A stretch of DNA of 64,000 nt from Caulobacter hibisci (GTDB lineage Bacteria; Pseudomonadota; Alphaproteobacteria; Caulobacterales; Caulobacteraceae). The translations under genes and the position numbers were made by a program. Positions 43,601-52,875 of the stretch are shown in pieces. Positions within the stretch are counted from its first letter, which is position 1. Each line of letters opens with the position of its first letter. The notes beneath the pieces were generated by a model. It had not been told where the DNA came from, made no database searches, and saw nothing but the letters and a program-made list of their open reading frames with translations. The stretch spans positions 48,005 through 112,004 of the forward strand of contig NZ_JADWOX010000018.1 in the NCBI RefSeq assembly GCF_016135805.1. Direction: 5' to 3'.

Positions 43601-46045
43601 CTAGCGACGCACCCGCAGGGTGACGCCGAAGGTGCGCGGATCGCCCAGGGTGCCGGTGATGGCCCCGGTGTTGGCCGCGCCCAGCGACAGGTAGTAGAGC
43701 TTATCGAAGACGTTGCGGCCCCAGACCTGCAGGTCCCAGCGCCCGTCTTCCGAGCTGATGCCCGCGCGCAGGTTCAGCAGGGTGTAGCCCTTGATCTTCG
43801 AATATTCGGAGTCCGCGGCGGTGGTGTAGTAGGACGAGCGATAGCTGGCGTCGTAGCCGGCATAGGCCTCCAGGGCGTTGCTGCGCCAGGTCCCGGCGGC
43901 CCGGCGGTATTCGCCGCCCGTCGAGGCGGCCCACAGCGACACGCCCGGCAGGCGCCGGCCGCTGAGGTCGCAATAGGTCGTCAGATGGAGCTCGATCGGG
44001 CAGGCGGCCCGCTCGTAGCTCGTGTAGCTGGCGTCGTTGTAGGTGGTCGAACCGTAGAGGGTCAGGCCCTCGACCGGCGCGGCCCGCACGTCCAGCTCGA
44101 CGCCCCGGCTGCGCACGCTGCCGGCGTTGGTCAGGTAGCTTACGTTGTTGATCAGGTTGATCGAGGTGGTCTGGTAGCCTTCGTCCTCGGTCCAGAACAG
44201 GGCGAGGTTGGCGGTCAGGCGGCGGTCCAGCCAGGTGCTCTTGAGGCCGGCCTCGTAGCTGTCGATGGTTTCCGGATCGATGACCGGATCGACGGCGTTG
44301 GCGCCGGAGGTGTTGATGTTCGACAGGTTCAGGCCGCCGGCCTTGTAGCCCCGGGCGTAGGTCGCATAGACCAGCGGGCCGTTGTCGAAGGTGTAGGCCA
44401 GGGTGATGTTGCCGGTCAGGCTGTCGCCCGAGGTCTCGGACGAGAAGCTGTTGGCCGCGCCGAAGCGGGCGCGCAGGGCGATCGCCGTGGCCTGCTCGGC
44501 CGTGGTCAGGCCCGACAGCGAGGCGCCCGAGGCGGTCTGGTCGAACCAGCCGGTCATCTTCTCGTAGGTGTAGCGCAGGCCGCCGGTGATATCGAAGCGG
44601 TCGGTGACGTGCCAGGTGCCCTGGGCGAAGGCCGCCGCGCTGTTGGTCTTCGGGCTGGAGTGGCTGATGATCGAGTAGTTGTTCAGCGCCGCGGCGCGCA
44701 CCGTGGCCGAAGCCGCCGCCGGAGCCAGCAGCCAGTCGGCCGCGTAGGGGCCGTAATAGTTGACCGCCTCGGCGTCGAGATCCTGCCAGAAGTAGTAGAG
44801 GCCGGCCACGTAATCGAGCTTGCGGTCGCCTTCCGAGCGGATGCGCAGTTCCTGGCTGAACTGCTGCTGGTCGTTGTCCTGGTGGGCGTCGATGATCGCC
44901 GACAGGGTGGTGCCGTCGGCGTCGTTGTGCGGACGCCAGTGCCAGCCGCGCCAGGCGGTGACCGAGGTGATGGTGGCGCCTTCGAGGCTGTAGTCGGCGA
45001 TGGCAGAGACGCCGCCGTGGGTCTCGAAATAGCTGTTCTTGGTGTTGACCGAGACCAGGCGCGCTTCCGGATCGATGGCGGTCGGCGTGAAGCCGATGCG
45101 GGCGGCGCGGGCCAGATAGCCGTTCGGATAGGCCGTGCCGTCGTCGGCATAGGTGGTCAGCAGGCCGGTCAGCACGCTGGCGGCGGTGTTGGAATATTGC
45201 TGGCCGTAGTCGCCCGACAGCTTGATCTTCAGCTTCTCGTTCGGGGTCAGCAGGAACTGAACGCGGCCGCCGAAGTCGTGATAGTCCTGCGTTTTCGAGC
45301 CGTCATAGACGTTGGTCATGTAGCCGTCGCGCTGGGTGTTGGCGAGGGCGACGCGGAAGGCCAGCTTGTCCTCGACGATCGGACCGGCGACCGCCAGGTG
45401 GGCCTGGAAGTAGTTGTAGTTGCCGCCGGTGACGTCGGCCGCGAACTCCGGCGTGAACTTCGGCTCCTTGGTGGCGATAACGAGGGCGCCGGCCGAAGTG
45501 TTCTTGCCAAACAGCGTGCCCTGCGGGCCGCGCAGCACCTGCACGGAGTCGAGGTCGGCGAGGTCGAACACCGCCTGGCCCGGACGGCCCAGATAGACTT
45601 GGTCCAGATAGACGCCGACCGCCGATTGCAGGCCGTCGTTATAGACCGAGACGTTGTTGCCCAGGCCACGGATGTTGATGCTGGTGTTGCGCGGGTTGGT
45701 GACGCTGACGCTGAGGCTCGGCGAAAGCTGCTGCAGGTCGCGAACGTTGTAGGCGCGGGCTTTCTCGAGCTGAGCGCCGCCAAAGGCGGAAACGGCGACC
45801 GGCACGGTCTGGGCGTCTTCCTCGCGGCGGCGGGCGGTGACGACCACGGCGTCCAGGCCCACGGCGTCATTGGCGCTCGGCTCGGCCGGGGTCTCGGCGG
45901 GCGTCTCGGCCGCGAAGGCCGGCGCGGCGCCGGTCATCAGGGCGGCGCACGAGGCGGCGGCCAAGGCCAGGCGACGCAGCGTCACGCCGGGGTTGTGGTC
46001 GAGGCGAGTATTCGCCTGGCGATAAGAATGTTGCGCGCCCGACAT
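43601..46045 (-). CDS. TonB-dependent receptor (no STN domain)
   Basis: The 814-residue outer-membrane protein has a signal peptide (about 20-47, LALAAASCAALMTGAAPAFA), a TonB-box-like LDAVVVTARRREE, a plug (GLGNNVSVYNDGLQSAVGVY, then VQVLRGPQGTLFGKNTSAG) and a 22-stranded barrel. It resembles the large Caulobacter/Sphingomonas group with broad organic substrates. Oddly it ends in VTLRVRR instead of an aromatic residue. It is divergent from the sulfatase/FGE operon, which suggests that it imports the sulfated substrate or the product. ATG 46045 was chosen; the open frame upstream runs through the promoter region. Confidence 0.92.
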   Translation of the reverse strand: MSGAQHSYRQANTRLDHNPGVTLRRLALAAASCAALMTGAAPAFAAETPAETPAEPSANDAVGLDAVVVTARRREEDAQTVPVAVSAFGGAQLEKARAYNVRDLQQLSPSLSVSVTNPRNTSINIRGLGNNVSVYNDGLQSAVGVYLDQVYLGRPGQAVFDLADLDSVQVLRGPQGTLFGKNTSAGALVIATKEPKFTPEFAADVTGGNYNYFQAHLAVAGPIVEDKLAFRVALANTQRDGYMTNVYDGSKTQDYHDFGGRVQFLLTPNEKLKIKLSGDYGQQYSNTAASVLTGLLTTYADDGTAYPNGYLARAARIGFTPTAIDPEARLVSVNTKNSYFETHGGVSAIADYSLEGATITSVTAWRGWHWRPHNDADGTTLSAIIDAHQDNDQQQFSQELRIRSEGDRKLDYVAGLYYFWQDLDAEAVNYYGPYAADWLLAPAAASATVRAAALNNYSIISHSSPKTNSAAAFAQGTWHVTDRFDITGGLRYTYEKMTGWFDQTASGASLSGLTTAEQATAIALRARFGAANSFSSETSGDSLTGNITLAYTFDNGPLVYATYARGYKAGGLNLSNINTSGANAVDPVIDPETIDSYEAGLKSTWLDRRLTANLALFWTEDEGYQTTSINLINNVSYLTNAGSVRSRGVELDVRAAPVEGLTLYGSTTYNDASYTSYERAACPIELHLTTYCDLSGRRLPGVSLWAASTGGEYRRAAGTWRSNALEAYAGYDASYRSSYYTTAADSEYSKIKGYTLLNLRAGISSEDGRWDLQVWGRNVFDKLYYLSLGAANTGAITGTLGDPRTFGVTLRVRR

Positions 46046-46067
46046 GTTGTGGAGCCCCCATAAACAG

Positions 46068-46098
46068 CAAGAACAACCGCAGAGAACGACGGTTCTTG
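46068..46098. promoter_or_regulatory. Inverted repeat upstream of TonB receptor 2
   Basis: CAAGAAC at 46068-46074 and GTTCTTG at 46092-46098, with AACCG (46075-46079) and CGGTT (46090-46094) nested inside, form an interrupted palindrome about 20 bases upstream of the receptor start. It could be an operator or an RNA hairpin in the leader. Confidence 0.4.
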
Positions 46099-46179
46099 AC
46101 GTCTCGGCGGGCCCTTCGCCGATGCGTCGTCGTTGCGGTGTGGGAACGGCTCTAATCCCAACCACTCCTATCGGCATTA

Positions 46180-46190
46180 CAGAAATTCTG
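46180..46190. promoter_or_regulatory. Palindrome CAGAAATTCTG between receptor and sulfatase
   Basis: A perfect 11-base palindrome in an AT-richer part of the divergent intergenic region, 80 bases upstream of the sulfatase start. It is a candidate operator; no regulator gene for it is visible in the window. Confidence 0.35.
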
Positions 46191-46269
46191 AACTATGGGT
46201 TTCGAAATTGTCGTAAGCGCCTCCGAGCGGGGAGGCCTTAGGGGAAAGGGAAAGCTGAGGGAAAGCGTC

Positions 46270-48039
46270 ATGAAGACCCATCATAACACCCTGCGCGCGC
46301 GCCTGCTGGCCGGCGCCCTGATCGCCGCGACCGGCCTCGTGGGCGGCCTCGCCAACGCCGCCGAACCGACGGCTCCGGCCGCGACGCGCGGCGTGGAGAA
46401 GCGTCCGAACTTCTTGATCATCGTCGCCGACGACTTGGGCTATTCTGATCTGGGCGCGTTCGGCGGCGAGATCGAGACGCCGAACCTCGACGCTCTGGCC
46501 AAGGCCGGCGTGCGTCTCTCGGGCTTCCACACCGCCGCCACCTGCTCGCCGACCCGCTCGATGCTGCTGACCGGCTCGGACAACCACCAGGTCGGCCTGG
46601 GCTCGATGGCCGAGATCCTGACCCCCGGCCAGCAGGGCAAGCCGGGCTACGAGGGCTATCTCAACGACCGCTCGGTGACGGTGGCGGAACTGCTGCGCGA
46701 CGCCGGCTACCGCACGGTGATGGCTGGCAAGTGGCACCTGGGTTTGACCGACGACCAGTCGCCGGCCGCGCGCGGCTTCGAGCGCTCCTACGCCCTGCTG
46801 CAAGGCCTGCAGAACCACTATGGCGAGGACCAGAACGAGGCCTACAAGGCGGCCGGCGCATCCTCGACCTTCCGTGAGGACGGCAAGGTCGTGACCTATC
46901 CCAAGGGCGTGTTCTCGGCCGACTTCTATGGCGACCGGATGGCCCAGTACGTCCGCGACGGGGCCAAGGACGGCCGGCCCTTCTTCGGCTACCTGACCTT
47001 CACCGAGCCTCACTGGCCGCTGCAGGCCCCGCCCGAGACCATCGCCAAGTACAAGGGCCGCTACGATGCGGGCTACGAGGCCCTGCGCGAGCAGCGCTTG
47101 GCCAAGCTGAAGGCGCTGGGCCTGGTGGCCAAGGACGTCAAGCCGCACCCGTTCGTCGACGTTCCGGCCTGGAGCTCGCTGACCCCCGAGCAGAAGAAGG
47201 TCGAGGCGCGGCGGATGGAGATCTACGCGGCCATGGTCGACCGGCTCGACCAGAACGTCGGCAAGGTGGTGGCGGCCCTGAAGGAGACGGGCCAGTACGA
47301 CAACACCGTCATCGTCTTCCTGTCGGACAACGGGGCCGAGGGCAGCCGCATCGACACCGTGCGCGCGGTCTTCGACCCGGCCAAGCTGGCGGCGCTGCAG
47401 ATCGACAACAGCTTCGACAACCTGGGCCGCGCCAGCTCGCACGTCGGCTACGGCCCCGGCTGGGCCCAGGCGGCGACCTCGCCGACGCGGCTGGTGAAGG
47501 GCTATTCGACCGAGGGCGGCATCCACACCCCGGCCATCGTCGAGGGGCCGGCCGTCAAGGGCGCCGGCCGCATCGTCGACTCCCTGGCCCACGTCACCGA
47601 CGTCGAGGCCACGGTGCTGGAACTGGCGGGCGTCAAGCGTCCGGAGACCTATCGCGGCCGTCCGGTGGCCCCGGCCATCGGCCACTCGTGGGTCCAGGCC
47701 CTGGCCAGCCCCGACGCCTCGGTGCGCGGCCCGCAGGACACCGTGGCCTGGGAGCTGTTCTTCCGTCGCGCCGTGCGTCGCGGCGACTGGAAGGCGGTCT
47801 ACCTGCCCACCGCTCCGGGCGGCGCGGCCTATTCGCGCGAAGCCGTGCTGCCGGCCAACTGGCAGCTGTTCAACCTCAAGAGCGACCCGGCCGAGGCTGT
47901 CGATCTGGCCTCCAGCCAGCCCGACAAGCTGAAGGAACTGGTCGAGGCCTGGAACCGCTACGCTGCGGACAACGGCGTGATCCTGCCGCCGGCCGCGCCG
48001 CCTGCGGGCGCCGCGCCAGCCAAGCCGGCCGGCCGATGA
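46270..48039 (+). CDS. Periplasmic sulfatase, formylglycine type
   Basis: The 589-residue product has a signal peptide (about 1-33, LLAGALIAATGLVGGLANAA), the metal-binding start NFLIIVADDLGYSDLGAFGG and the sulfatase signature ATCSPTRSMLLTG, in which Cys92 (C-x-P-x-R) is the residue converted to formylglycine. The later block SDNGAEG supplies further metal ligands. It belongs to the arylsulfatase family of the alkaline phosphatase superfamily and hydrolyses sulfate esters. gaggga precedes ATG 46270. Its stop overlaps the start of the maturing enzyme gene (ATGA at 48036-48039). Confidence 0.95.
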   Translation: MKTHHNTLRARLLAGALIAATGLVGGLANAAEPTAPAATRGVEKRPNFLIIVADDLGYSDLGAFGGEIETPNLDALAKAGVRLSGFHTAATCSPTRSMLLTGSDNHQVGLGSMAEILTPGQQGKPGYEGYLNDRSVTVAELLRDAGYRTVMAGKWHLGLTDDQSPAARGFERSYALLQGLQNHYGEDQNEAYKAAGASSTFREDGKVVTYPKGVFSADFYGDRMAQYVRDGAKDGRPFFGYLTFTEPHWPLQAPPETIAKYKGRYDAGYEALREQRLAKLKALGLVAKDVKPHPFVDVPAWSSLTPEQKKVEARRMEIYAAMVDRLDQNVGKVVAALKETGQYDNTVIVFLSDNGAEGSRIDTVRAVFDPAKLAALQIDNSFDNLGRASSHVGYGPGWAQAATSPTRLVKGYSTEGGIHTPAIVEGPAVKGAGRIVDSLAHVTDVEATVLELAGVKRPETYRGRPVAPAIGHSWVQALASPDASVRGPQDTVAWELFFRRAVRRGDWKAVYLPTAPGGAAYSREAVLPANWQLFNLKSDPAEAVDLASSQPDKLKELVEAWNRYAADNGVILPPAAPPAGAAPAKPAGR

Positions 48040-48953
48040 ACCGTCGGCGCGGCCTGTCCTGGGCGGTCGCCGCCGGAGCCCTCGTCGCCGGCCTGGCGAC
48101 GAGCGGCTTCACGGTCGCCGATCCGGCCGGCGTCGAGGTGGCGGCCATTCGCGCCGCCGCCCCCGGCGCTTGCAGACCCCAGCAAGGCCGCGCCTTCGTT
48201 CCCGCCGGCGCCGTGGCGCTGGGCGAGGACGGCCCTGGACGTCCGGGCAAGACCCTGGCCGTCGAAGGCTTCTGGATCGACCGCCACGAGGTCACCAACC
48301 GCCAGTTCGCCGCCTTCGTCGACGCCACCGGCTATGTCACCCAGGCCGAGCGGGACGGAAGCTCGGCGGTGTTCGTCCAGCCCGAACACCTGTCGGGCGA
48401 CGACGCGGCCCAGTGGTGGAAGCTGGTGCGCGGCGCCAACTGGCGCCGGCCGCACGGCGGCGGGGCCGACGATCTGGCCCATGCCGACGAGCCGGTGGTG
48501 CAGGTCGCCTACGAGGACGCCAAGGCCTATGCCCGCTGGGTGGGCGGGCGCCTGCCTACCGAGGCCGAATGGGAGCGCGCCGCGCGCGGCGATCAGTCCG
48601 GCCCGCGCTCGCCCCAGGCCTGGGCCTATGACGACGACGGCAAGCCGGTCGCCAACACCTGGCAGGGCGAGTTTCCGCTGGCCCAGAGCAACGAAGACCA
48701 CTTCACGGGCCTGGCCCCCGTCGGCTGTTTCGCCGCCAACGCCTTCGGTCTCGTCGACATGATCGGCAACGCCTGGGAGTGGACCTCCAGCCCGGCGGCG
48801 AGCGGTCCCGCCCAACGCCTGATCAAGGGCGGCTCGTTCCTCTGCGCCTTCAACTACTGCGCCAACTTCCGCCCCGCCGCCTGGCAGGCGCAGGAGGAGG
48901 GGCTGGGGACCTCGCACGTGGGGTTCCGGGTGGCCTACGCGAAGGCGGCGTAA
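48036..48953 (+). CDS. Formylglycine-generating enzyme, apparently exported
   Basis: The 305-residue product is of the FGE/SUMF1 family: FWIDRHEVTNRQFAAFVDAT near residue 79, GGRLPTEAEWERAARG, GLVDMIGNAWEWTSSP, and the copper-binding Cys pair in GGSFLCAFNYCANFRP (Cys270 and Cys275). Both cysteines point to true sulfatase-modifying activity rather than a structural relative. The N-terminus (RRRGLSWAVAAGALVAGLAT) looks like a signal peptide or membrane anchor. That is unusual, because bacterial FGE is thought to act on unfolded sulfatase in the cytoplasm. It overlaps the sulfatase gene by four bases. Confidence 0.93.
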   Translation: MNRRRGLSWAVAAGALVAGLATSGFTVADPAGVEVAAIRAAAPGACRPQQGRAFVPAGAVALGEDGPGRPGKTLAVEGFWIDRHEVTNRQFAAFVDATGYVTQAERDGSSAVFVQPEHLSGDDAAQWWKLVRGANWRRPHGGGADDLAHADEPVVQVAYEDAKAYARWVGGRLPTEAEWERAARGDQSGPRSPQAWAYDDDGKPVANTWQGEFPLAQSNEDHFTGLAPVGCFAANAFGLVDMIGNAWEWTSSPAASGPAQRLIKGGSFLCAFNYCANFRPAAWQAQEEGLGTSHVGFRVAYAKAA

Positions 48954-49506
48954 GGCTTTCATTTTATAGCCCGTCATTCTCGCCCTTGTGGCGAAAACCC
49001 TTCTGTCAGCCGCAAAGGCGGATGGGGCGGCGTGCTCAGCACGACGCTTGAACTTCACTTGCGGGCGGAAGCAGGGGGACCCGCCACAAGGGCGAGTGTT
49101 GACCGAAACCGACACTCGCTCGCGACGCCGATCTGACCGTCCGAAACAGGCGGCGGAGCCAACTTCGGCCTACGACCCGTTGCGGACGGCGGAGCGAGAG
49201 TGGCCCCTCTCTCTTAGAGAGAGGGAGGGGCCCATGCGAAGCATGGGAGGGTGAGTGGTTACACCCTCAACCGGCGTGCCGGCACATTGCCCGCAACAGC
49301 GTCAAGATCGTCCAGGGGCTTCGCCTACCCACTCACCCTCCCACGCCTTACGGCGCGGGCCCCTCCCTCTCTCCATGAGAGAGGGTTCGAAACCCGCTTC
49401 CCACCCTTTGCGGACGCTGACGGTGTCCGCTCTCTGGGGCAGTGTCGGTAGCGGTGGAGGTCCCCGGTTCCAGGGTGGAAATGACGGGAAAAATAGGGAA
49501 CCGCCG
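48954..49506. other. Gene-free 550-base stretch between FGE and GH43 genes
   Basis: I find no convincing coding sequence. The left part (48954-49200) has no recognisable feature apart from two short cgcttg/cgctcg-rich blocks. The right part contains the repeat pair listed separately. Short open frames here are chance results of GC-rich DNA and repeats. Confidence 0.6.
49203..49386. repeat. Empty inverted repeat pair with the same arms as around DUF559 gene 2
   Basis: The left arm (49203-49262) carries ctctctcttagagagag, ggaggggccc, a small hairpin and gggtgagtggttac. The right arm (49326-49386) carries cccactcaccctcccac and ggcccctccctctctc. They are inverted to each other across about 65 bases. 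The arms match those at 4221-4281 and 4688-4747, but no DUF559 gene is inside, as in a MITE derived from a larger unit. Confidence 0.88.
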
Positions 49507-50538
49507 CTACCCCACTAGTTCCCGCGCATCCCCATCCAAATCGATCCTTTGCCGGACGATCTCCAGCCGATCCCCAGCATCCCGCATCTCGTAGAGCTTG
49601 CCGCGGGCGTTCTTGAAGGGGCGGTGGACGATCATCATCAGCTGGCCGTCGAAACGCCGGAACAGCATGCCGTGGCCGCTGTCGTGGCGGACCAGCGGCG
49701 GCAGCTGCGCCCACGGGCCTTCGAGCTTGCCGCTCATTGATTGGGCCTGGGACTGGACGTAGCCGTCCTTGTCGTAGCTCGACCACAGCATCAGCAGCTG
49801 GCCGGTTCGGGTGGTGAACAGCTGCGGGCCGTCGGTGACATAGGCCAGGTCGCCCTCGGGCTGGCGCTTGCCGTCGGCCCACGACGCCTGGCTGGCGGTG
49901 AACAGCGTCCGGGGCGGGCCGGCGGCGGCGAGATCGTCGGTCAGGGGCAAGGCCTCGATGGCCCCGTCGCCGACCTGCAGCCATTCGCGCGAATAGACGG
50001 ACCAGGGACGGCCGTCGGGCGCGACGTAGAGCGTGCCGTCCAGGGTCATGAGGTCCTTGGATGCGACCGGCTCGCCGCCGCGCACGACGGTGAAGGGACC
50101 CTCGGGGCTGTCGGCGACCGCCAGGATCGTGCCGCGTCTGTAAGGCTTGCGCCTGCCGACGGGCGGCAGGGCGGCGGCTTCGTCGTGGAAGGTGGTGAAG
50201 AGCCACCAGCGGCCCTTCCAGAGGTGAACCTCCGGCGCCCAGGCCCCGCCCTTGAACCAGGCGTCGGTCGGGGCGGCGAAGACGCAGCGCGGCTTCTCCC
50301 AGTCCAGCAGATCGCGGCTGGCGTACATCATCGTGCCCAGGCCCGGCGTTCCGCTGAGGCGCGGGATGTTGGCGGTGTAGAGCCGATAGAGCCCGGCGGT
50401 CTCGTCGACCACCATGAACGGGTCGTGCAGCGGCATGTTCGGCAGGCGCAGCGACGGCTGGGCGCGCGCGGCGACGGGGGCGAGGGCCAGGGCGGCGGCA
50501 CCCAGGGCCACGGCCCGGCGTGAACGATCGACGGGCAT
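49507..50538 (-). CDS. Glycoside hydrolase family 43-like protein
   Basis: The 343-residue product has a Tat-like N-terminus (DRSRRAVALGAAALALAPVAARA) and a five-bladed beta-propeller. Candidate catalytic residues are the Asp in NMPLHDPFMVVDE (general base) and the Glu in GAWAPEVHLWKG; GTLYVAPDGRPW and DSGHGMLFRRFDGQ are also GH43-like. Known GH43 enzymes cleave beta-xylosides, alpha-L-arabinofuranosides or galactans. The substrate is not predictable. It stands alone, divergent from the carboxylase gene. Confidence 0.8.
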   Translation of the reverse strand: MPVDRSRRAVALGAAALALAPVAARAQPSLRLPNMPLHDPFMVVDETAGLYRLYTANIPRLSGTPGLGTMMYASRDLLDWEKPRCVFAAPTDAWFKGGAWAPEVHLWKGRWWLFTTFHDEAAALPPVGRRKPYRRGTILAVADSPEGPFTVVRGGEPVASKDLMTLDGTLYVAPDGRPWSVYSREWLQVGDGAIEALPLTDDLAAAGPPRTLFTASQASWADGKRQPEGDLAYVTDGPQLFTTRTGQLLMLWSSYDKDGYVQSQAQSMSGKLEGPWAQLPPLVRHDSGHGMLFRRFDGQLMMIVHRPFKNARGKLYEMRDAGDRLEIVRQRIDLDGDARELVG

Positions 50539-50747
50539 CAGGGCTCCTAGGAGACTTCACCGATCGGACGATCCGGGTTCCAGCGGCGCTTTGCAACGGC
50601 GAGGGCAGGGGGCAAGCTGGCGAGGAACGCACGGCCTGCGGCAAAGGTCATGCTGGTGTAGCGGCGTTTTCGGGCATAAACGTCGCCCAACAACGAAACA
50701 TGCGATGGAGGCTCTCCAGAAAGGGCCTTGTCCCGAGGAGGAATGCG

Positions 50748-52706
50748 TTGATCGAGTCGGTCCTGATCGCCAATCGCGGCGAGATCGCGCGCCGGATCAT
50801 CCGCACCGCGCGCGAGCTGGGCGTGCGCACCATCGCCGTCCACTCCGAGGCCGACAGCCACGCGCCGTTCGTCATGGAGGCCGACATGGCCATCCTGATC
50901 GGCGGCTCGCCGGCCCGCGAAAGCTACCTCGTCCCCGAGAAGATCCTGGCCGCGGCCCGCCAGACCGGCGCCGAGGCGATCCATCCCGGCTACGGCTTCC
51001 TGTCGGAGAACGCCGACTTCGCCCAGGCGGTCATCGACGCCGGCCTGGTCTGGATCGGCCCGCCGCCGTCGGCGATCCGCGCCATGGGCCTGAAGGACGC
51101 CGCCAAGAAGCTCATGATCCAAGCGGGCGTACCGACCACGCCCGGCTATCTGGGCGACGACCAGAGCGAGGCGCGGCTTTCCAAGGAGGCGGCCGCCATC
51201 GGCTTCCCGGTGCTGATCAAGGCCGTGGCCGGCGGCGGCGGCAAGGGCATGCGCAAGGTCGATCGCGCCGAGGACTTCGCAGAGGCCCTGGGCTCGTGTC
51301 GGCGCGAGGCCGCCGCCAGCTTCGGCGACGACCGCGTGCTGCTCGAAAAGTACGTCACCCGGCCGCGCCACATTGAGGTGCAGGTGTTCGGCGACCAGTT
51401 CGGCGACGTCGTCCACCTGTTCGAGCGCGACTGCTCGTTGCAGCGCCGCCACCAGAAGGTCATCGAGGAAGCTCCGGCCCCGGGCATGGACGAGGAGACG
51501 CGGGCCGCCGTCTGCGGCGCGGCGGTGCTGGCCGCCAAGGCCGTGGGCTATGTCGGCGCGGGCACGGTGGAGTTCATCGCCGACGCCAGCGAGGGCCTGC
51601 GCGCCGACCGCATCTGGTTCATGGAGATGAACACCCGCCTGCAGGTCGAGCATCCGGTCACCGAGATGGTCACCGGCCAGGACCTGGTCGAATGGCAACT
51701 GCGCGTCGCTTCTGGCAAGCCCCTGCCGCTGGCCCAGGACGAGATCGAGCTGGACGGCTGGGCCATGGAGGCCCGCCTCTATGCCGAGAACCCGGCCACT
51801 GGCTTCCTGCCCTCGACCGGGCCGCTGAAGCACTTCCGCCTGCCGGAAGGCGACGTGCGCGTCGATAGCGCGGTCGAAGAGGGCGGCGAGGTCACGGCCT
51901 TCTACGATCCGATGATCGCCAAGCTGATCGCCCACGGCGTCGATCGCGAGGACGCGGCGCATCGCCTGGCCGAGGCTTGCAAGCTGGTCGAGGTCTATCC
52001 GGTCAAGACCAACGCCGCCTTCCTGGCCGCCTGCGCCAGCCATCCCGACTTCGTCGACGGCGCGATCGACACCGGCTTCATCGGCGAGCGGCTGGAGGAA
52101 CTGGTCGAACGTAGCTTCAGCGACGAGCCGGTGATGGCGGCCATCAGCTGGCGCCTTGAGAGCTTTTCCGAGGCTGACTTCAAGCGCGACGTCTGGGAGA
52201 GCGCGCCGTCGCGTCTGCTGGGTTTCCGCATGAACGGGCCGCGCGCGGGCATGGACCTGCCGATGGCGGTCGACGGGGTTTCCACGCCCTTGCGGGTTTC
52301 GTTGATGGGGGAGGGCGAGGACTGGACCTGGGACATCCGCCATCGCGACGGCCGTGAGTTCGGGGAGGTGACGCGCCTGCCCACCACCTACGGCAAAGGT
52401 CCGATCCAAGTGTTCGAAGGCGGCGATGTGCGCGAGTTCGACTTCACGCCGAAGGTCGGCGGCGGCGCCCATGGCGCGGCGTCGGACGGGGTGATCCTGT
52501 CGCCGATGCCGGGCAAGGTGGTGTCTGTGTCGGTGATGGCCGGTCAGGCTGTGACCAAGGGCCAGACCCTGCTGGTGCTCGAAGCCATGAAGATGGAGCA
52601 CGCCCTGGCGGCACCGTTCGACGGCGTGGTCGGCGAGCTCTCGGCCGTGGCCGGGGGGCAGGTGGCCGAGGGCGTGGTGCTGGCGCGGCTGGAGGCCGTT
52701 TCCTGA
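50748..52706 (+). CDS. Biotin-dependent acyl-CoA carboxylase, biotin carboxylase/carrier subunit
   Basis: The 652-residue product is the alpha subunit of a propionyl- or methylcrotonyl-CoA carboxylase. Biotin carboxylase occupies about residues 1-450 (SVLIANRGEIARRIIRTARE, ATP loop KAVAGGGGKGM, FMEMNTRLQVEHPVTEM). A BT-like linker follows, and the C-terminal biotin carrier domain has LEAMKMEH with Lys615 as biotin site. The start is TTG 50748 behind gaggagga (50735-50742); the upstream frame is not supported. The partner beta subunit is not in the window, so the substrate is undecided. A composite repeat follows the stop. Confidence 0.92.
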   Translation: MIESVLIANRGEIARRIIRTARELGVRTIAVHSEADSHAPFVMEADMAILIGGSPARESYLVPEKILAAARQTGAEAIHPGYGFLSENADFAQAVIDAGLVWIGPPPSAIRAMGLKDAAKKLMIQAGVPTTPGYLGDDQSEARLSKEAAAIGFPVLIKAVAGGGGKGMRKVDRAEDFAEALGSCRREAAASFGDDRVLLEKYVTRPRHIEVQVFGDQFGDVVHLFERDCSLQRRHQKVIEEAPAPGMDEETRAAVCGAAVLAAKAVGYVGAGTVEFIADASEGLRADRIWFMEMNTRLQVEHPVTEMVTGQDLVEWQLRVASGKPLPLAQDEIELDGWAMEARLYAENPATGFLPSTGPLKHFRLPEGDVRVDSAVEEGGEVTAFYDPMIAKLIAHGVDREDAAHRLAEACKLVEVYPVKTNAAFLAACASHPDFVDGAIDTGFIGERLEELVERSFSDEPVMAAISWRLESFSEADFKRDVWESAPSRLLGFRMNGPRAGMDLPMAVDGVSTPLRVSLMGEGEDWTWDIRHRDGREFGEVTRLPTTYGKGPIQVFEGGDVREFDFTPKVGGGAHGAASDGVILSPMPGKVVSVSVMAGQAVTKGQTLLVLEAMKMEHALAAPFDGVVGELSAVAGGQVAEGVVLARLEAVS

Positions 52707-52874
52707 TCCTTCTCCCTTTGCGGGAGAAGGTGTCGGCGAAAGCCGACGGATGAGGGGTCCCTCAGACGTCAAACGCCGCGACAGCTGATCGGCTGCCGCG
52801 GCGTTTCTGTTCGTGCGACCCCTCACCCGACCTCCTTTGGAGGCCACCCTCTCCCGCAAGGGGAGAGGGGAGGT
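52707..52874. repeat. Composite palindromic intergenic repeat, copy 3
   Basis: The outer inverted arms (ttctccctttgcgggagaag and ctctcccgcaaggggagag) and the central hairpin aacgccgcgacagctgatcg...gccgcggcgtt have the architecture of the copies at 287 and 9897. The two arm types are swapped left-to-right relative to copy 1, while the central block keeps its direction. It lies between the convergent carboxylase and antiporter genes. Confidence 0.85.
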
Positions 52875-52875
52875 T

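Noticed and set aside
48988..49518. Several short open frames between the FGE and GH43 genes
   Set aside because: They run through palindromic repeats, lack ribosome sites and show no conserved motif.
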